DNA of 64,000 nucleotides, taken from Paraburkholderia kirstenboschensis (GTDB lineage: Bacteria > Pseudomonadota > Gammaproteobacteria > Burkholderiales > Burkholderiaceae). Each line of letters starts with the position of its first letter. The first letter of the stretch is position 1. The notes below the pieces were generated by a model that did not search any database, was not told the DNA's origin, and saw nothing but the letters and a program-made list of their open reading frames with translations. Made by a program: the position numbers and the translations under genes. Of this stretch, positions 33,586 to 43,279 are shown piece by piece. The stretch spans positions 434,001 through 498,000 of the forward strand of contig NZ_CAJHCR010000005.1 of assembly GCF_904848585.1 (NCBI RefSeq). Direction: 5' to 3'.

Positions 33586-36500
33586 TCACTCGGCGCGCGG
33601 AGTCGCGCGAATCCGGGCGACGCTTGCGGCGACGTCCTGCCAGGCCGGCTTGCCGCCCGCGAACTGCTGGCGCAGATACGACACAAGCTCGGCGACCTGG
33701 GCGTCGTTGAAACTGTCGCGGTAAGCCGGCATCGTACCGAGTTCGGGCCGCGCAGGCGAGCCGATGCCGTCGAGTATCACGCGGATCAGATTATCGGGCG
33801 TCGCGCTGTGCAAATTCGTATTGAGCGCCAGCGACGGATGCGCGCCGAACAGCTGCGGCCCGCTGCCCGTGTGATGACAGGCGGCACATGCACCGTCGAA
33901 AAGCCGTGCGCCGACGCCGGCCGGCATGCCGGTGATCGCGCTGGCTTGTTCGTATTGACGCGCCATCGCGGCGGCATCGACATTCGCTTCGACCGGATTG
34001 AGCGACGCAAGATAGTGTGCCATTGCGCGAATATCGCTGTCGGGCAACGCAGCGAGATCCGCGACGACAGGCGCCATCGGCCCAGCCGCGACGCCATGCA
34101 GCGGCGCGTGGCCGAAGCGCAGATAGCTGAACAGTTCGTCTTCGCTCCACGGCACAGGAGAGTTCGAGAGCGACGACAGCGCGGGCGCTTCCCAGCCTTC
34201 CGCGCTGCCCCCGCCCATGAACGCCGCGCCTGTTTTCTCGGCGCCGAAGGCGTTGCGCGGCGTGTGGCATGCGCTGCAATGCCCGAGACCGTTGACGAGA
34301 TACGCGCCGCGATTCCACTGCGCGCTGTGCGTCGCGCTCGCAACGAACGCATTGCGTCCGAGGAAGAGGCCGTTCCATGCGGCCATCAGCGGACGCGCGC
34401 TGAACGGAAACGCCAGCTTCGTTTCCGGCGGCCGGAAGCGAACCGGCGTTTGCGACATCAGGTAAGCGTAGAGCGCCTTGAGGTCGTCGTCGGAAGTGTT
34501 CCTGAACGACGTGTACGGAAACGCCGGATACAGCCGATGACCGTCGCGGCTAATGCCTTCGCGCATCGCGCGAACGAACGCTTCGAGCGACCATGAGCCG
34601 ATGCCCGTCTGCGCATCGGGCGTGATGTTAGTGCTGTAGACGGTGCCGAACGGCGTTGCGAGCGGCTTGCCGCCCGCGTTCGGCACACCGTTGTGCGCCG
34701 TATGGCACACCGCACAATTGCCGAGCGAGGCCAGCAGTTTGCCGCGCGCGACGAGCTCCGGCGCGAACGCACTAGCAAGCGGCGGCGCGATCGGCGCCAT
34801 GGGCGGCGGCGCCAACGCCAACGCACCGAGCCAGCCCGCAGCGCCCGCAGCAAATGCGCCGAGAAAACCTAAGCGCCAACGCTTCTTTCGGCGCGACGCG
34901 GCGTCTGCGGCCTGCGCATCGGCCAGCGCCGCGCGGATCGTTTCGGGCGTGAACGGCGGCCTGCGAAAACGCACGCCGGTCGCGTCGTACAGCGCATTCG
35001 CAATCGCCGCCGCGCCGGGCAGCGACGCGGACTCGCCCGCGCCCATCGGTGGCTCGCCGTGGCGCGGCATCATCACGACGTCGATCACGGGCACTTCACG
35101 GAACGTGAGGATCGGGTACGCACCCCACTCCTGACTCGTCACCGCGTTCTGGTCGAACGTCACGCGCTCTTTCAGTGCGCGGCTCGTCGCCTGAATCACG
35201 TTGCCATGAATCTGATGACGCACGCCGTCGGGGTTGATCATGGTGCCCGTGTCCTGGCCGACCACCACGCGCGTTACCGCAAGTTCGCCGCTTCGGCGGT
35301 TCACTTCGACGTCTGCAACCCACGCGCACCACGCCGCGCCGAAGCCGGGAAACTTGCTGTGCACGTAGCGTGCGTAAGCAATGCCGCGGCCGCGCGCGAT
35401 GTCGCCTTCTACTTCTTCTTGAGGCTGGTTGGTTCGCGGCTCGCGCGGCTGCCAGCCGGCACGCTCGGCGACCGCCTTCACGAGTTCGACCGCACGGGGG
35501 TCGCTCAAATGCTTCAGACGGAATTCGACCGGATCGGCGCCTGCTTCGGCGGCGAGTTCGTCGATGAACGACTCGTGCGCGAACGTGTTCGGCAACGCGG
35601 ACACGCCGCGCAGCCACGACGCCCGCACGATTGGCGGCGTGTCGTCGCAGACCACGCGCATCGACCGGTAATCGTACGGCGGCACGGCCGTGCGGTCGCC
35701 CATTTCGAACACCTGGGGCTGGGCGGATAGCGCGCCGGTCAGCAGCAGCGCCAACGTAGGCGCGTCGTTCGACGGATAACGCGTCGCGAAGTCGTAAGCC
35801 GCCAACTCGCCTTCGGCGCTCAATGCGCCGCGCACGTCCATCAATTGCGCCGCGCCCTTCGGCTCCCACGCATGCTCGTCCTCGCGCGACAGTTGCACGC
35901 GCACCGGGGCGCCGGTCGCACGCGAGAGCAGAGCGGCGTCGGCGGCGACATCGTCCGCGCAATTGCGGCCGTAGCAGCCGGCCGCATCCATCCGCACGAT
36001 TTCGATGTGCGCTTCGTCCATCGCCATCAGCAATGCAAGGTCGGCGCGCAGCGAATGCGGATTCTGCGTGCCCGACCATAGTTTCAACGCGCCCTCACGA
36101 TAATCGGCGACCGCGCATGAAGGGCCGATTGACGCGTGCATCTGAAACGGCCATACGTACGTGCGATTCAGCGTGCGGCTGGGGTCGTGCGAAAGCGCCG
36201 CGTCGACATCGCCGTCGATCACGAGGTCGCGCCGGTTCGCCGGGTTCGCACGCAATGCGGCTTCTATTTCTTCACTGGTTTCGAGCGGCGGCAACGGTTG
36301 CGAGGCTTTCCATTGCACATCGAGCCGCTTCGCGGCCTGCTGCGCGACTTCCTCGCGCTCGGCCACGATGCCTACAAAGTCGCGTATGACGACTACTTTG
36401 ACGACGCCAGGCAAGTCGCGAATCGATTCTTCGTCGACATGCAGCAGGCTGTTGCCGACAAAATCGCCCTGCGCGATACCCGCATACGGCGGCCGCACAA

Positions 36501-37215
36501 CGCGGCCGTGCAGCATGCCGGGCACGCGCACGTCGTGCACGAAGCTCAATTCGCCCGTTGCCTTCGCGGGAATGTCGACGCGCGGCGCGCTCTTGCCGAC
36601 GATCTTGTATGCGTGCGGCGACTTCAAAGGCGCGTCGGTCGTCAGTTGCAATTCGATTCGCTGCCCCGCGATCAATTCGCCGTAGCCGATGCGTTTTGCG
36701 TTCTCTACGGCGCCGTCGCCGTCGCGTTCGAACACCATGCCGTCTCGTACATCGAGCTTCTCCACGCCGACGCCGAAGCGCGCCGCCGCCTGCGCGAGAA
36801 GCCATTGACGCGCCTGCGCCGCTGCATGCCGCAACGGCACTGCCGTTATCTGCATCGTCGCGCTTGCGATGGTCGGCCCCTGATTGGGCGTTTCGTTCGT
36901 GTGGCCGAGCACGATCGACACGCGCGTCAAAGGTAGATCCAGTTCTTCTGCGACGATCTGCGCAAGCGCGGTGCCGATGCCGGTGCCGAGATCGACGTGG
37001 CCGTTGAACGCGATCGCACTGCCGTCGTCGCGCACGGCGAGAAACATATCGGGCTCGCTCGGAACAAACGACGACCGCGAGCCGGGCTGGCCCACAGCCG
37101 GCTTGACCGGCGCTTGCGGCGCACGCATGACGATCAGCACGCTCTGCGCGTCATACAACTGCTTGCGCGACGGCGGCGCGGCCCGGCGATCGACGCTGAA
37201 GTCCGGTCCCGTCAT
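33586..37215 (-). CDS. nicB: Nicotinate dehydrogenase large subunit: molybdopterin domain fused to triheme cytochrome c
   Basis: The protein has 1209 residues. About residues 1-760 are a xanthine-dehydrogenase-family molybdopterin-binding subunit with GHVDLGTGIGTALAQIVAEE and, near residue 725, PPMGAGESASLP carrying the likely catalytic Glu. A hydrophobic helix follows (about 779-800). Then come three class I cytochrome c domains with heme motifs CAVCH (about 832), CSACH (about 980) and CAACH (about 1110). This is the architecture of NicB of Pseudomonas putida, which hydroxylates nicotinate to 6-hydroxynicotinate and hands electrons to cytochromes. Related isoquinoline or aldehyde oxidoreductases share it, so the substrate rests on context. 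It overlaps the small-subunit stop by 4 bases. Confidence 0.85.
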   Translation of the reverse strand: MTGPDFSVDRRAAPPSRKQLYDAQSVLIVMRAPQAPVKPAVGQPGSRSSFVPSEPDMFLAVRDDGSAIAFNGHVDLGTGIGTALAQIVAEELDLPLTRVSIVLGHTNETPNQGPTIASATMQITAVPLRHAAAQARQWLLAQAAARFGVGVEKLDVRDGMVFERDGDGAVENAKRIGYGELIAGQRIELQLTTDAPLKSPHAYKIVGKSAPRVDIPAKATGELSFVHDVRVPGMLHGRVVRPPYAGIAQGDFVGNSLLHVDEESIRDLPGVVKVVVIRDFVGIVAEREEVAQQAAKRLDVQWKASQPLPPLETSEEIEAALRANPANRRDLVIDGDVDAALSHDPSRTLNRTYVWPFQMHASIGPSCAVADYREGALKLWSGTQNPHSLRADLALLMAMDEAHIEIVRMDAAGCYGRNCADDVAADAALLSRATGAPVRVQLSREDEHAWEPKGAAQLMDVRGALSAEGELAAYDFATRYPSNDAPTLALLLTGALSAQPQVFEMGDRTAVPPYDYRSMRVVCDDTPPIVRASWLRGVSALPNTFAHESFIDELAAEAGADPVEFRLKHLSDPRAVELVKAVAERAGWQPREPRTNQPQEEVEGDIARGRGIAYARYVHSKFPGFGAAWCAWVADVEVNRRSGELAVTRVVVGQDTGTMINPDGVRHQIHGNVIQATSRALKERVTFDQNAVTSQEWGAYPILTFREVPVIDVVMMPRHGEPPMGAGESASLPGAAAIANALYDATGVRFRRPPFTPETIRAALADAQAADAASRRKKRWRLGFLGAFAAGAAGWLGALALAPPPMAPIAPPLASAFAPELVARGKLLASLGNCAVCHTAHNGVPNAGGKPLATPFGTVYSTNITPDAQTGIGSWSLEAFVRAMREGISRDGHRLYPAFPYTSFRNTSDDDLKALYAYLMSQTPVRFRPPETKLAFPFSARPLMAAWNGLFLGRNAFVASATHSAQWNRGAYLVNGLGHCSACHTPRNAFGAEKTGAAFMGGGSAEGWEAPALSSLSNSPVPWSEDELFSYLRFGHAPLHGVAAGPMAPVVADLAALPDSDIRAMAHYLASLNPVEANVDAAAMARQYEQASAITGMPAGVGARLFDGACAACHHTGSGPQLFGAHPSLALNTNLHSATPDNLIRVILDGIGSPARPELGTMPAYRDSFNDAQVAELVSYLRQQFAGGKPAWQDVAASVARIRATPRAE

Positions 37216-37718
37216 GCGCGCGCCCCTTCGGAAGCATTCTTCTGCGTCGCGAGTAGTTCAGCGGCGCGCTGCACAGCACGCACGATTTCCACATGCGTGC
37301 CGCAGCGGCACAGGTTGCGCGACAACTCGCGCTGGATTGTTTCCACACTGGGATGCGGATCGCGATCGAGCAACGCCTTCGCCGTCATGATCATGCCGCT
37401 CAGGCAATAGCCGCATTGCGCGGCCTGCTCTTCGATAAACGCCTGTTGCACCGGATGCAGCGCGGCACGTGTACCCAATCCTTCGAGCGTGGTGATCTCG
37501 TGGCCTGATGCCACTCTCGCGGTCGTCACGCACGCACGCGTCGGCACGCCGTCGAGCAGCACCGTGCATGCGCCGCATTCGCCGAGTCCGCAGCCGAACT
37601 TCGGACCGTTGAGCGCGAGGTCGTTGCGCAGCAGGTAAAGCAATGGCGTGTCGGCGGCGGCGCTGACGAGATGCGTCGCGCCGTTGACTTTCAGTGCGAG
37701 CGGCGCCGGCCCGTTCAC
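37212..37718 (-). CDS. nicA: Nicotinate dehydrogenase small subunit, (2Fe-2S)2 protein
   Basis: The protein has 168 residues, with both [2Fe-2S] sites of the xanthine dehydrogenase family: the plant-type site CGLGECGAC plus a fourth Cys (Cys43, 48, 51, 63) and the C-terminal four-helix site CGYC...CRC (Cys102, 105, 137, 139). It passes electrons from the molybdenum site to the heme domains of the large subunit. It overlaps that gene by 4 bases (ATGA). Assignment to nicotinate rather than another N-heterocycle comes from the neighbouring 6-hydroxynicotinate reductase and enamidase. Confidence 0.87.
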   Translation of the reverse strand: MNGPAPLALKVNGATHLVSAAADTPLLYLLRNDLALNGPKFGCGLGECGACTVLLDGVPTRACVTTARVASGHEITTLEGLGTRAALHPVQQAFIEEQAAQCGYCLSGMIMTAKALLDRDPHPSVETIQRELSRNLCRCGTHVEIVRAVQRAAELLATQKNASEGARA

Positions 37719-37749
37719 GAGCGCACCGTGGGCGCTAAACGTTGCGTGC

Positions 37750-38949
37750 TCACAGCACGACCGGCACTTCGGTCGCGGGCGGCGTATTACGACTGCGCCT
37801 GCAACGGATCAAACCGTCGATCATTACCATGCCCACGCCCGGAATGTCGCCGAGCTGCACGCTTTCGAGCAGCGTGTCCGCGGCCGTATGTTGCGCGCGG
37901 TCCATGAAGACGAGGTCGGCGGGACGTCCCACTTCAATCAACCCCTGGCGCAAGTTGCGCTGGCGCGCGGTATTGCCGGTCGCGAAGCAGAACGCGATTT
38001 CGGCGGGCACATCCGCGAGGCTGGAAATGAGCGCGATCATCCGCAAAATGCCCAAGGGTTGGACGCCGGAGCCGGCGGGACTGTCGGTGCCGAGAATGAT
38101 CCTGTGCGGGCATTTCAATTCGATTGCATGACGCGCCGTCAGCAGTGCGATGCGTTCGTTGCCGTTATGGACTATCTCGAGCGCGCGGCTCGACTGCTCG
38201 CATAAATCGCAAACATGCCGGTAAGACAGCGACGTATGCCCGCCGTTGATGTGGCCGATCACGTCCGCATCGGCCTCGAGCACCACGTCGCGATCGATCA
38301 GGCCCGAGCCGGGAATCGACGGGCCGCCCGTATGAATCGTGCTCTGAATGCCGTACTTGCGCGCCCACGCGACCATCTGCGCGGCTTCCTCGCCGGCCTT
38401 CACGCTGCCGAGACCGACTTCGCCGAGCAGCTTCACGCCCGCTTCGGACAACTCCTTGAAATCCTCCTCGACCATGCCTTTCTCGATCACCGGCGCGCCC
38501 GCCATCACCTTGACGCCGCCGCCGACACCCGCGCCGCGCATGCCTTCGAACGAACGCTGAGCGGTGATCGCCAGCGCCTTCACGCCGAGCACATCTTTCG
38601 GACGACCAGGTAAATGTACTTCCCCAGCGGAGATCATCGTTGTCACGCCGCCGTTCAGATTCGATTCGATCCAGCCCATCTGATTCTGCCGCGGCGTCCA
38701 GTCGCCGAATACCGGATGCACATGCGAATCGATCAGGCCGGGCGCGACGGTCGTACCTTTGCAATCGACAGTGGTGCGCGCGCCTTCCAGGTCGCAGTCT
38801 TTCTCCTTGCCAACAGCAACGATCACGCCGTCGTCGATCACCAGCGTGTCGGCGTCGAGAATCGGCAGATCGATGTCGCCGGATAACAGCAGCCCGATGT
38901 TCGTTACCGCGACCTTGCCCGACAAGCCTGTCAACGTCTCTGCTGCCAT
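37750..38949 (-). CDS. ena: Enamidase-like amidohydrolase (tetrahydro-6-oxonicotinate ring opening)
   Basis: From ATG 38949 (GGAGAGG upstream) the protein has 399 residues. It matches the memory of Eubacterium barkeri enamidase along its length: GLLLSGDIDLPILDADT, GGVTTMISAGEVHLPGRPKD, VGEVGLGSVK, HTGGPSIPGS, HINGG, GTDSPAG and the tail SRNTPPA. Metal ligands of the amidohydrolase superfamily are visible: HVH of strand 1, Glu of GEVGLG, His of HTGG, His of HINGG and Asp of GTDSP. The E. barkeri enzyme hydrolyses 1,4,5,6-tetrahydro-6-oxonicotinate to 2-formylglutarate and ammonia. It lies between nicA and the transporter genes, consistent with that step. Confidence 0.85.
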   Translation of the reverse strand: MAAETLTGLSGKVAVTNIGLLLSGDIDLPILDADTLVIDDGVIVAVGKEKDCDLEGARTTVDCKGTTVAPGLIDSHVHPVFGDWTPRQNQMGWIESNLNGGVTTMISAGEVHLPGRPKDVLGVKALAITAQRSFEGMRGAGVGGGVKVMAGAPVIEKGMVEEDFKELSEAGVKLLGEVGLGSVKAGEEAAQMVAWARKYGIQSTIHTGGPSIPGSGLIDRDVVLEADADVIGHINGGHTSLSYRHVCDLCEQSSRALEIVHNGNERIALLTARHAIELKCPHRIILGTDSPAGSGVQPLGILRMIALISSLADVPAEIAFCFATGNTARQRNLRQGLIEVGRPADLVFMDRAQHTAADTLLESVQLGDIPGVGMVMIDGLIRCRRSRNTPPATEVPVVL

Positions 38950-38991
38950 CTGCCTCTCCTTTCGCAACGACTGTCCTAATTACACGCCGAA

Positions 38992-39705
38992 TCAAACGCT
39001 CAGATAAGCGCGCCTCACTGTTTCGTTACTTGCCAGTTCGCCAATCGTGCCGCTAAAACGGATCTGCCCTTTTTCGAGGACATACGCGCGGTCGCTGACC
39101 AGTTCCGCGAAGTGCAGGTTCTGTTCGGATAACAGAATGGATAGCCCTTCGCGCTTGAGTTCGAGAATCATATTAGCCATCTGCTCGACGATCACGGGCG
39201 CCACGCCCTCGGACGGTTCATCGAGTAACACGAGATACGGATTACCCATCAACGTGCGCGATACGGTGAGCATCTGCTGCTCGCCGCCGCTCATCTGGCC
39301 GCCGGGACGTTTCGGCATTTCGCCGAGATTGGGGAACAGGCGGAACAGCTTTTCCGGCGTCCATTGCGGCGCGCCTTCGCGTGGCGGCTGGCGGCCAGTG
39401 TCGAGGTTCTCCATCACCGTCAGATCGGCGAAAACGCGCCGGTCTTCTGGAACGAAGCCCATGCCCATGCGCGCGATCTTGTAGGGCGCCAGCGCAGTAA
39501 TGTTCTGGCCGCGAAAGGTCACTTCTCCCTGGCGGCGCGGCAGCAGACCCATTACCGCTTTCATGGTGGTCGACTTGCCCGCGCCGTTGCGGCCCATCAA
39601 CGCGACAACTTCGCCGCGGCCGACTTCCAGGCCGACATCGAACAGAATGTGAGCGCGGCCATAAAACGCATTGAGGCCCGCTACTTTCAGCATCGGCTCG
39701 CTCAT
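38992..39705 (-). CDS. Branched-chain-type ABC transporter ATP-binding protein (LivF-like)
   Basis: The 237 residues carry Walker A GRNGAGKST (about 38-46), the signature MSGGEQQML and Walker B YLVLLDEPSEG, the length and motifs of LivF. It overlaps the LivG-like gene by 4 bases and works with it on the LivHM permease. The C-terminal part (HFAELVSDRAYVLEKGQIRF) is the usual regulatory end. Confidence 0.93.
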   Translation of the reverse strand: MSEPMLKVAGLNAFYGRAHILFDVGLEVGRGEVVALMGRNGAGKSTTMKAVMGLLPRRQGEVTFRGQNITALAPYKIARMGMGFVPEDRRVFADLTVMENLDTGRQPPREGAPQWTPEKLFRLFPNLGEMPKRPGGQMSGGEQQMLTVSRTLMGNPYLVLLDEPSEGVAPVIVEQMANMILELKREGLSILLSEQNLHFAELVSDRAYVLEKGQIRFSGTIGELASNETVRRAYLSV

Positions 39706-40511
39706 TGCAGCGCTCCTCCTGCTGCATGGCCACCCGCCATGTCGTGCAGCGCCGCGTGCGGCTGAAACGTCTTGCCGGTGCCGAAGTACACTTCCTGCAC
39801 GCGCGGGTCGTTGCGGATCGTGTCACCGTCGCCCTCGGCGATCAGCTTGCCGCGCGCGAGCACGATCATCCGGTCCGCGTAGGCGAACACCACGTCCATG
39901 CTGTGCTCGGTGAACAGCACGCCGATTTTCTGCTCGGTGACGAGCCGCTTGGTCAGCGCCATCAGTTCGTTGCGCTCCTTCGGCGCCATGCCTGCAGTGG
40001 GCTCGTCCATCAACAGAAGCTTCGGCCGGTTCGCGAGCGCAATGGCAAGCTCGACACGCTTCACGTCGCCATATGCGAGCACGCCGCATGCGCGGTTCGC
40101 GTCGGCGGCCATGCCGACCTGTTCGAGCAGCGCGAACGCTTCATCCGCATAGCGCGAGGCCGCGGGCTTCCACACGCCGAAAGTTTTGCGTTCGCGTGAG
40201 ACGAGGGCCATCTGCACGTTTTCGAGCACGGTCATTGAATTGAAGGTCGCCGCGATCTGGAATGTCCGGCCCACGCCGAGCCGCCAGATGTCGCGCGGAC
40301 GCATGCCGACGAGTTCGTGTCCGTCGAAACGGATAGAGCCGGACGAAGGCGGCAGTTGTCCGTTGACCATGTTGAAGCAAGTGGATTTGCCCGCGCCGTT
40401 AGGCCCGAGCAATGCGAGAAGCTGGCCGGCTTCGAGTGTGAATGAAACGTTGTCGACTGCTTTCAGACCGCCGAACGATTTACAGAGGCCGGATACGTGC
40501 AGCAAGCTCAT
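39702..40511 (-). CDS. Branched-chain-type ABC transporter ATP-binding protein (LivG-like)
   Basis: The 269 residues carry Walker A GPNGAGKST, the degenerate LivG signature LAYGDVKRVE and Walker B LLLMDEPTAGMAP. The long C-terminal extension (GDGDTIRNDPRVQEVYFGTG) is typical of LivG. It overlaps both neighbours by 4 bases, so permease, LivG-like and LivF-like genes are translationally coupled. Confidence 0.93.
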   Translation of the reverse strand: MSLLHVSGLCKSFGGLKAVDNVSFTLEAGQLLALLGPNGAGKSTCFNMVNGQLPPSSGSIRFDGHELVGMRPRDIWRLGVGRTFQIAATFNSMTVLENVQMALVSRERKTFGVWKPAASRYADEAFALLEQVGMAADANRACGVLAYGDVKRVELAIALANRPKLLLMDEPTAGMAPKERNELMALTKRLVTEQKIGVLFTEHSMDVVFAYADRMIVLARGKLIAEGDGDTIRNDPRVQEVYFGTGKTFQPHAALHDMAGGHAAGGALQ

Positions 40512-42448
40512 AGCCCCTCCTTGATCGCAGTACGTTGCGACGGTTGTGGGCCGTTGTTCTCGGCGTTATCGGCAGTGTCATCGCCGAAGCGATCGCGGAT
40601 AAAGCCCACGATGCCCTGCGGAAACGCGATCACCAGCAACAGAATCGTGAAGCCCAGCAGCGCTTGCCAGTAATCGGTCTGCCGCGCGACGGTGTCCTGC
40701 AGCCACGTGAAAACAGCCGCGCCGACTATCGGCCCGGTGAGCGTCTGCAAGCCGCCGAGCAACACCATAACGAGGCCGTCGACGGAACGGCTCACGCTGA
40801 TCACCTCCGGCGAGATCGTGCCCTTGGAGAACGCATACAACGATCCTGCGAGACCGCAGAACAGCGACGCGATCACGAAAGCCGCCCATTGCACGCGCTT
40901 CACGTCGATGCCGATAGCCTCCGCGCGCAGCACCGAATCGCGCGACGCCCGCATTGCATAACCGAGCGGCGAAAACAACATACGGCGCAAGAGCCATACG
41001 CCGATCACCGCGCACGCAAGCGTCAGGTAATAAAGCGCCACCGGCGACGACAGCCAGTTAGACGGCCACAAGCCCAGAATGCCGTTGCTGCCGCCCGTCA
41101 CATCGTCCCATTGGAACACGACGGACCACACGATCTGTGCGAACGCGAGTGTCAGCATCGCGAGGTAGACGCCGGAAAGGCGCACACAAAACCAGCCGAA
41201 CACGAGCGCCCCGGCGACGGCCAGAAGCGGTCCGAGCAGCAATGCGGCTTCCATTGGCAGATTCAACACTTTGAGGAACAGCGCAGCGCCATATGCGCCG
41301 AGCCCGAAATAAGCAGCATGACCGAACGAATGCATGCCGCCCGGCCCCATGATGAAATGGAGACTCGTCGCGAACAGCACCGCGATCAGAATTTCCACGA
41401 GCAGCACCGGCATATACGGAAACGCATTCGCCGTGAGCGGCGCGAGCAACAGGATTAGCAGTGCAATCGCGGCGAACCACTTGAGCCGCTTTCCCGCAGG
41501 ACGCAGAGGCGCTTCGGGCGCTGCCATGCCCCGCACCGCGGCACTCGCGCGACCGAGCAAACCCCACGGCCGCACCACCAGCACGACGGCCATCACGACG
41601 AACTCCGCGACCAGCGTAAAGCGGCTCAACGAGAGACCGACGCCGAATATCGTCACATGTCCTATGCCGATGCACAGCGCCTTGATCTCAGCAATGATCA
41701 GCGCCGCGACGAACGCGCCCGGAATAGACCCCATGCCGCCGACCACGACGACCACAAACGCATTGCCGATCGTCTCTAGATCGAGAGAGAGATTCGCCGA
41801 CATACGCGGCCCTTGCAGCGCCCCGCCCAACCCTGCGAGAAATGCGCCGACGAAAAATACGCCTGTAAACAGCCACGCCTGATTGATGCCGAGCGCGCCA
41901 AGCATCTCGCGGTCCTGCGTCGCCGCGCGCACGAGCGTGCCCCAACGCGTGCGCGTCAACGCATACCACAGCAGCAGCAAAACCACAGGGCCGATTACGA
42001 TCAGCGCGATGTCATAGGTCGGCAACGGATGGCCGAGAAAATCTACCGCGCCCGCAAGATGCGGCGCGCGCGGGCCGAACAGATCTTCCGGTCCCCATAG
42101 CCACAACGCGGCGTCGCGAAAGATCAATACGAGTGCAAACGTGGCAAGAAGATGGAACAACTCCGGCGCCTGATAAATGCGCCTCAGCACGATCATCTCG
42201 ACGAGCGCGCCGAGCACCGCCACCACCAGCGCGGCGGCCAGCACGGAGAGCCAGAAGCCACCCGCCGTGTGTCCAAAGCGGCTCGCGATGCTGTAGGCAA
42301 CGTAGATGCCGAACATGTAGAACGAGCCGTGCGCAAAGTTGACGATACGCGTTACGCCAAAGATCAACGACAAGCCGGCGGCGACGAGAAAAAGCGTCGA
42401 TGCATCGGCGAGTCCGTTGACCAGTTGTACCAGCAAATTCGAAAGCAT
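40508..42448 (-). CDS. Fused LivH-LivM type ABC transporter permease
   Basis: The 646 residues join two permeases usually encoded separately. About residues 1-290 are LivH-like (LFLVAAGLSLIFGVTRIVNFAH at the start). After a linker of about 40 polar residues, about 330-620 are LivM-like (the ALLFATSLHFIMGPGGMHSFGH region and the coupling loop AMRASRDSVLRAEAIGID). The fusion guarantees heterodimer assembly. Such fusions are known among Burkholderiales aromatic-acid and amide transporters. It follows the DUF1185 gene by 175 bases, the largest gap in the run, so an internal promoter is possible. Confidence 0.92.
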   Translation of the reverse strand: MLSNLLVQLVNGLADASTLFLVAAGLSLIFGVTRIVNFAHGSFYMFGIYVAYSIASRFGHTAGGFWLSVLAAALVVAVLGALVEMIVLRRIYQAPELFHLLATFALVLIFRDAALWLWGPEDLFGPRAPHLAGAVDFLGHPLPTYDIALIVIGPVVLLLLWYALTRTRWGTLVRAATQDREMLGALGINQAWLFTGVFFVGAFLAGLGGALQGPRMSANLSLDLETIGNAFVVVVVGGMGSIPGAFVAALIIAEIKALCIGIGHVTIFGVGLSLSRFTLVAEFVVMAVVLVVRPWGLLGRASAAVRGMAAPEAPLRPAGKRLKWFAAIALLILLLAPLTANAFPYMPVLLVEILIAVLFATSLHFIMGPGGMHSFGHAAYFGLGAYGAALFLKVLNLPMEAALLLGPLLAVAGALVFGWFCVRLSGVYLAMLTLAFAQIVWSVVFQWDDVTGGSNGILGLWPSNWLSSPVALYYLTLACAVIGVWLLRRMLFSPLGYAMRASRDSVLRAEAIGIDVKRVQWAAFVIASLFCGLAGSLYAFSKGTISPEVISVSRSVDGLVMVLLGGLQTLTGPIVGAAVFTWLQDTVARQTDYWQALLGFTILLLVIAFPQGIVGFIRDRFGDDTADNAENNGPQPSQRTAIKEGL

Positions 42449-42623
42449 CGAGACCCTCGGCAGCTTGCTGACGATCCACGCGCCAACCGGGCATGAGGCT
42501 CGAACAGCAGACGTTGCGGCGCGTGCGGCACCGTGCTCGCACGCATCAACGGCAGCACACTACCTGAAAGAAAGCCCTTGTGGGGAGCCGCGAAATAATC
42601 GCATCCAATTTCCGGTGCAAGAC

Positions 42624-43208
42624 TCAGCGCAAACCATCCTCGCCCTTGATCTCGCTTGCCTGCAAACCGCCGATACGCGGCAACGGCCGGCCCGACGCAG
42701 TCACGGCCACCGCGACCACGATCTCATTGGCGCGCGGTGCGTCCGACACGCGCGCCTCTATCGCGTCGAAATGACTGCGCACGAAAGCGGCGTCCTTATG
42801 GCCGAGAGGTACGTCGATCGCGGTGCCGAGCGTGCCCATTTTTTTCGCCGACGGCACGAGCGCCGCGCCCTTTTCGACAGCCGCGCGCAGCGGCGCGCCG
42901 AGCTTCGGATGCAGAATCGCGGCGGCGTGTTCGAGTTCGCCCGCCTCGCCGACAATCGCGGCCTTGCCATAGCTTTGCGCGTCGCCCGGTTCAATGCCTA
43001 GCGCTTCGACGCACCTGTTGCCGAGCAGCGCGCCCAGTTCCTCGCCGGCTTCGATCAGCGCGTCGAGCTTCGCTTCGTAGCGGCCCGCATACGGATTGTC
43101 GATCACCGCGATCGCCACCGCGCGACGTGCCGGCGGATCGACGTTCTGGCCCATTTCAATGCGTGTTTCGTCCACTTGCACGATCAGCTTGCGAAGCTTG
43201 ATTGCCAT
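42624..43208 (-). CDS. DUF1185 (amino acid synthesis family) protein, paralogue 2
   Basis: The 194 residues cover the whole DUF1185 (PF06684) domain. Conserved blocks are VAIAVIDNPYAGRYEAKLDAL, SYGKAAIVGEAGELEHAAA, PSAKKMGTLGTAIDVPLGHK and DAAFVRSHFDAIEARV. It is a diverged paralogue of the neighbouring gene (43280-43870). Structures of the family show a chorismate-mutase-like fold and led to a proposed role in amino-acid metabolism, without a proven reaction. In this operon the pair may act on a pathway intermediate, possibly as a heteromer (inference). Confidence 0.85.
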   Translation of the reverse strand: MAIKLRKLIVQVDETRIEMGQNVDPPARRAVAIAVIDNPYAGRYEAKLDALIEAGEELGALLGNRCVEALGIEPGDAQSYGKAAIVGEAGELEHAAAILHPKLGAPLRAAVEKGAALVPSAKKMGTLGTAIDVPLGHKDAAFVRSHFDAIEARVSDAPRANEIVVAVAVTASGRPLPRIGGLQASEIKGEDGLR

Positions 43209-43279
43209 TTCGCTCTCCGTGTTTCTATGCCTGCGTTGCTCTGTCTTGTCCGTGCGCCCGTTGCCACCTTCAGCGTGGT

